A DNA stretch of 39,441 nt from Opitutaceae bacterium (lineage in GTDB: Bacteria > Verrucomicrobiota > Verrucomicrobiia > Opitutales > Opitutaceae), in contig JAISGL010000077.1 of NCBI GenBank assembly GCA_031263125.1, forward strand, positions 1 through 39,441. The letters run 5' to 3'. Both the position numbers and the translations under genes were made by a program. Positions 36,577 through 39,441 of this stretch are shown one piece after another (within the stretch, counting starts at the first letter, position 1; every line of letters starts with the position of its first letter). The notes beneath the pieces are model-generated. The model saw only the letters and a list, made by a program, of their open reading frames with translations. It was not told the DNA's origin and did no database searches.

Positions 36577-38793
36577 ATGCCCGCCTCCCTCATTCACATC
36601 ACCGGCTCCCAGCCGCTCTTCTTCCTCCAATCCGCCGCGTCAAGCTACGTGATGGGCGTCCATCCGCAAGGCACGCTCTGTCATCTCCATTGGGGGCCGA
36701 AAGTCTCCGACACCGCGCATGACGACTTTGCCGCTTTGCTTGATATTCCCCAACGTCCCTTCAGCACCGCCGTTCTTAATGCCGAAGGCAAACACGTCCC
36801 GCTCGATATTCTCCCCTGCGAATATCCGACGGCCAACACCGGCGACTTCGCCCCGCCCGCGATCGACATCGAGCACGCCGACGGCACGCGCGGTTTCCGA
36901 CTCGCCTACGAAAGCCACCGCGTCATCCCCGGAAAACCCTCCCTGCCCGGCCTGCCGGCAACCTACGTGGAAAACGACAACGAAGCCGCCACGCTCGAAA
37001 TCACCCTCCGCGACACGCCCTCAAATATCGCCGTCATCCTTCGATACACCGTCTTCGCAAACCATGACGCCATCGCCCGTTCCGTCCGCATCACAAACGC
37101 CGGCACGCAGTCCGCCACGCTCCGGCGCGCACTCAGTGCCGCGATCGATTTCCCCGATGCATCCGCGCATTCCCTCGACATGATTCATCTCCCCGGTTCA
37201 TGGGCGCGCGAACGCTGGCTCGAACGCCAGCCGCTTCACTCCGGCGAACAATGGATCGCCAGCCGCCGGGGCGTAAGCAGCCACCAGCACAATCCCTTCT
37301 TCGCGCTTGCATCCTCCGGTGCCGGCGAGGATCACGGCGAGGTTTTCGGATTCAGCCTTGTTTACAGCGGCAACCATGTCGGCGGCATTGATGTTGACCA
37401 ATATGCGCGCCCGCGCGCCCTCACTGGCATTCACCCCGACGGTTTCGCGTGGCGCCTCGCCCCGGGCGAAACTTTTCATGCGCCCGAGGCCGTCCTCGTT
37501 TACTCCTCGCGCGGCCTCGGCGGACTTTCACGCACCTATCACCGCCTTTACCGCGAACGTCTCGTGCGCGGCCCGTGGCGCGATCGCGAGCGCCCCGTTC
37601 TTATCAACAACTGGGAGGCCACCTATTTCGAATTCACCGAGGACAAACTCGTCGCCATCGCCGCCGGTGCAGCCAAAATTGGGTGCGAGCTTTTCGTGCT
37701 CGACGACGGCTGGTTCGGCCACCGCACCGCCCCCGACCGTGCCCTCGGAGATTGGACAACCAACACCGGCAAACTTCCCAATGGCCTCCTCTCCCTCGTC
37801 AAACGCATCAATGACCACGGCCTTTCCTTCGGCCTCTGGTTCGAACCGGAGATGGTTTCCGTCAAAAGCACGCTCTATGAAACCCATCCCGACTGGTGTT
37901 TGCATTTCCCCGGTCGCCCGCGCACCGAAAGCCGGTCACAACTCGTTCTCGACTTCTCCCGCCCCGAGGTCGTGGACAACATCTTCGCGCAAATGGAGGC
38001 GGTCATTTCCTCCGCGCCCATCCGTTACATCAAATGGGACATGAACCGGCACCTTGCCGAAATTGCCTCGGCTGCGCTTCCCCCGGAGCGCCAGGGCGAA
38101 ACCGCGCACCGCCACATCCTCGGTGTCTATGCCCTGCTTGAACGTCTTCTTGCGCGCTTTCCCGACCTGCTCATCGAAGGCTGCTCCGGTGGAGGCGGAC
38201 GCTTCGATCCCGGCATGCTCCACTACACCCCGCAAATCTGGACCAGCGACAACTCCGACGCCATCTCCCGCCTCCGCATCCAGCATGGCACCTCTCTTGT
38301 CTACCCGCCCTGCACGATGGGCGCGCACGTCTCCGCCGTTCCCAATCACCAAGTCCGTCGCACCACGACCCTGCGCACGCGCTGCCACGTCGCGCTCGCG
38401 GGCGTCTTCGGGTTTGAACTCGATCCCAATACGCTCGGCGAAGCCGATCTCGCCGAGGTCGCCGCCCTCACCGCCCTCGCCAGGAAAACCCGCCATCTCG
38501 TCCGTCACGGTGACCTCCACCGCCTCGCCGATCCATTTGCCTCCGACGAAGCCGCGTGGATGCTCGTGCTTCCCGATGGCAGCGAAGCCCTCGTCACGCA
38601 CGTCGTCACGGTCATTCACGCCAACCGGCCCGGCAAACGCCTCCGGCTCCGCGGCCTCACGCCCGACACTTCCTATCGCAACGAACTCAATCCTGCCGAA
38701 CAATGGCGCGGCGATTTCCTGCTCAATGTCGGCCTGCCCGTGAAATACGAGGCGGACTTTGGCAGTGTCCTCTGGTACCTGCGTCGTGTCTGA
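36577..38793 (+). CDS. Alpha-galactosidase (GH36)
   Basis: LINNWEATYFEFTEDKLVAIA, FVLDDGWFGHRTAPDRALGDWTTN, FGLWFEPEMVS, YIKWDMNRHLAEI (nucleophile motif), IEGCSGGGGRFDPGML (acid/base region), WTSDNSDAISRLRIQHGTS. Confidence 0.95.
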   Translation: MPASLIHITGSQPLFFLQSAASSYVMGVHPQGTLCHLHWGPKVSDTAHDDFAALLDIPQRPFSTAVLNAEGKHVPLDILPCEYPTANTGDFAPPAIDIEHADGTRGFRLAYESHRVIPGKPSLPGLPATYVENDNEAATLEITLRDTPSNIAVILRYTVFANHDAIARSVRITNAGTQSATLRRALSAAIDFPDASAHSLDMIHLPGSWARERWLERQPLHSGEQWIASRRGVSSHQHNPFFALASSGAGEDHGEVFGFSLVYSGNHVGGIDVDQYARPRALTGIHPDGFAWRLAPGETFHAPEAVLVYSSRGLGGLSRTYHRLYRERLVRGPWRDRERPVLINNWEATYFEFTEDKLVAIAAGAAKIGCELFVLDDGWFGHRTAPDRALGDWTTNTGKLPNGLLSLVKRINDHGLSFGLWFEPEMVSVKSTLYETHPDWCLHFPGRPRTESRSQLVLDFSRPEVVDNIFAQMEAVISSAPIRYIKWDMNRHLAEIASAALPPERQGETAHRHILGVYALLERLLARFPDLLIEGCSGGGGRFDPGMLHYTPQIWTSDNSDAISRLRIQHGTSLVYPPCTMGAHVSAVPNHQVRRTTTLRTRCHVALAGVFGFELDPNTLGEADLAEVAALTALARKTRHLVRHGDLHRLADPFASDEAAWMLVLPDGSEALVTHVVTVIHANRPGKRLRLRGLTPDTSYRNELNPAEQWRGDFLLNVGLPVKYEADFGSVLWYLRRV

Positions 38794-39079
38794 CCGGTGG
38801 TTATCGTAGCCTTGAATGCCTGGACCTGATCTGCACGCGCAACCAGTCGGAAAACACTCTCTGGTTGTTACGTGCAACATTGGCGTCGTGTGCGCCAAGG
38901 AAAGATTGGTGCCTCTTGCGGGATGAGAGACCCCGTCGGGCAAGGTATGGTCAACCGCCCCACGCCTGTCCGATTAAGAAGAGATGTTAGATTCATAACA
39001 TGTTTATAATTAAGCTATTATGAAATAAAACCCATGTGATCGATTTGATTTTTTTCGAGCGTTTTGACGGGCTATCACC

Positions 39080-39441
39080 ATGAATCCCGGCAAAACCATC
39101 CTCTCTCAAATTCTTGATGGTCTCGATCCCAAGGAATTCCGATGTTGCGCATCGTAACATCCCACTCTCAGGCAAACGCACGCCCTGTCGGCTTATGATC
39201 ATTTTGCAGCAATGATATTCGCGCAACTGACCTATCGCGAGAGCTTGCGCGACATCGAGGCGTGCTTGAACGCCCGGCGCAGTTTACTTTATCATTCGGG
39301 CTTTCGCGGCAATATAACACGCACCAATCTGGCTTACGCCAACGAGCATCGTCCGGCGCAACTCTTCGCCAGTGTGGCCGCGCTTCTGATGCGTCGCGCA
39401 CGCAAACTTTACGCCGGCCTCAAGGATGTGCTTGATCTCGA
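39080..39441 (+). pseudogene. IS4-family-type transposase N-terminal part with an in-frame stop; runs off the window
   Basis: MNPGKTILSQILDGLDPKEFRCCAS*HPTLRQTHALSAYDHFAAMIFAQLTYRESLRDIEACLNARRSLLYHSGFRGNITRTNLAYANEHRPAQLF. Reading frame is continuous except TAA at 39155-39157. Confidence 0.8.

Noticed and set aside
38848-38880. Hairpin GCAACCAG...CTGGTTGT after the GH36 gene as an intrinsic terminator or attC site
   Set aside because: No U-tract after the stem and no integron features; insufficient support.

Overview
High-GC window that reads as accessory, glycan-foraging DNA from a Verrucomicrobia/Opitutaceae-like bacterium (taxonomy is inferred from the TonB-receptor style and the autotransporter/PATR content, not tested). 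Two convergent gene blocks dominate. The plus-strand block (610-18312) runs giant autotransporter, TonB-dependent receptor, TonB-dependent receptor, secreted sulfatase, secreted unknown protein, aldose 1-epimerase. The minus-strand block (36052 down to 19172) runs giant autotransporter, TonB-dependent receptor, autotransporter, autotransporter, acetyl-esterase-like hydrolase, GH29 alpha-L-fucosidase, with gaps of only about 20-82 bp. A divergent GH36 alpha-galactosidase (36577-38793) and a truncated IS4-type transposase close the window. No SusD-like gene is visible, so this looks like a SusD-less, PUL-like locus in which autotransporters partner the TonB receptors. The non-coding DNA is unusually structured. 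There are several REP/REPIN-type elements with a GTAG head and hairpins whose stems covary around a conserved loop, framed by TGATGTTACGCG-type terminal inverted repeats. One such element is fused to the 5' end of a TonB-receptor gene and may supply its start codon and signal-peptide n-region. An 0.8-kb intergenic island at the convergence point holds four consecutive inverted-repeat elements. No tRNA, rRNA or CRISPR was seen.
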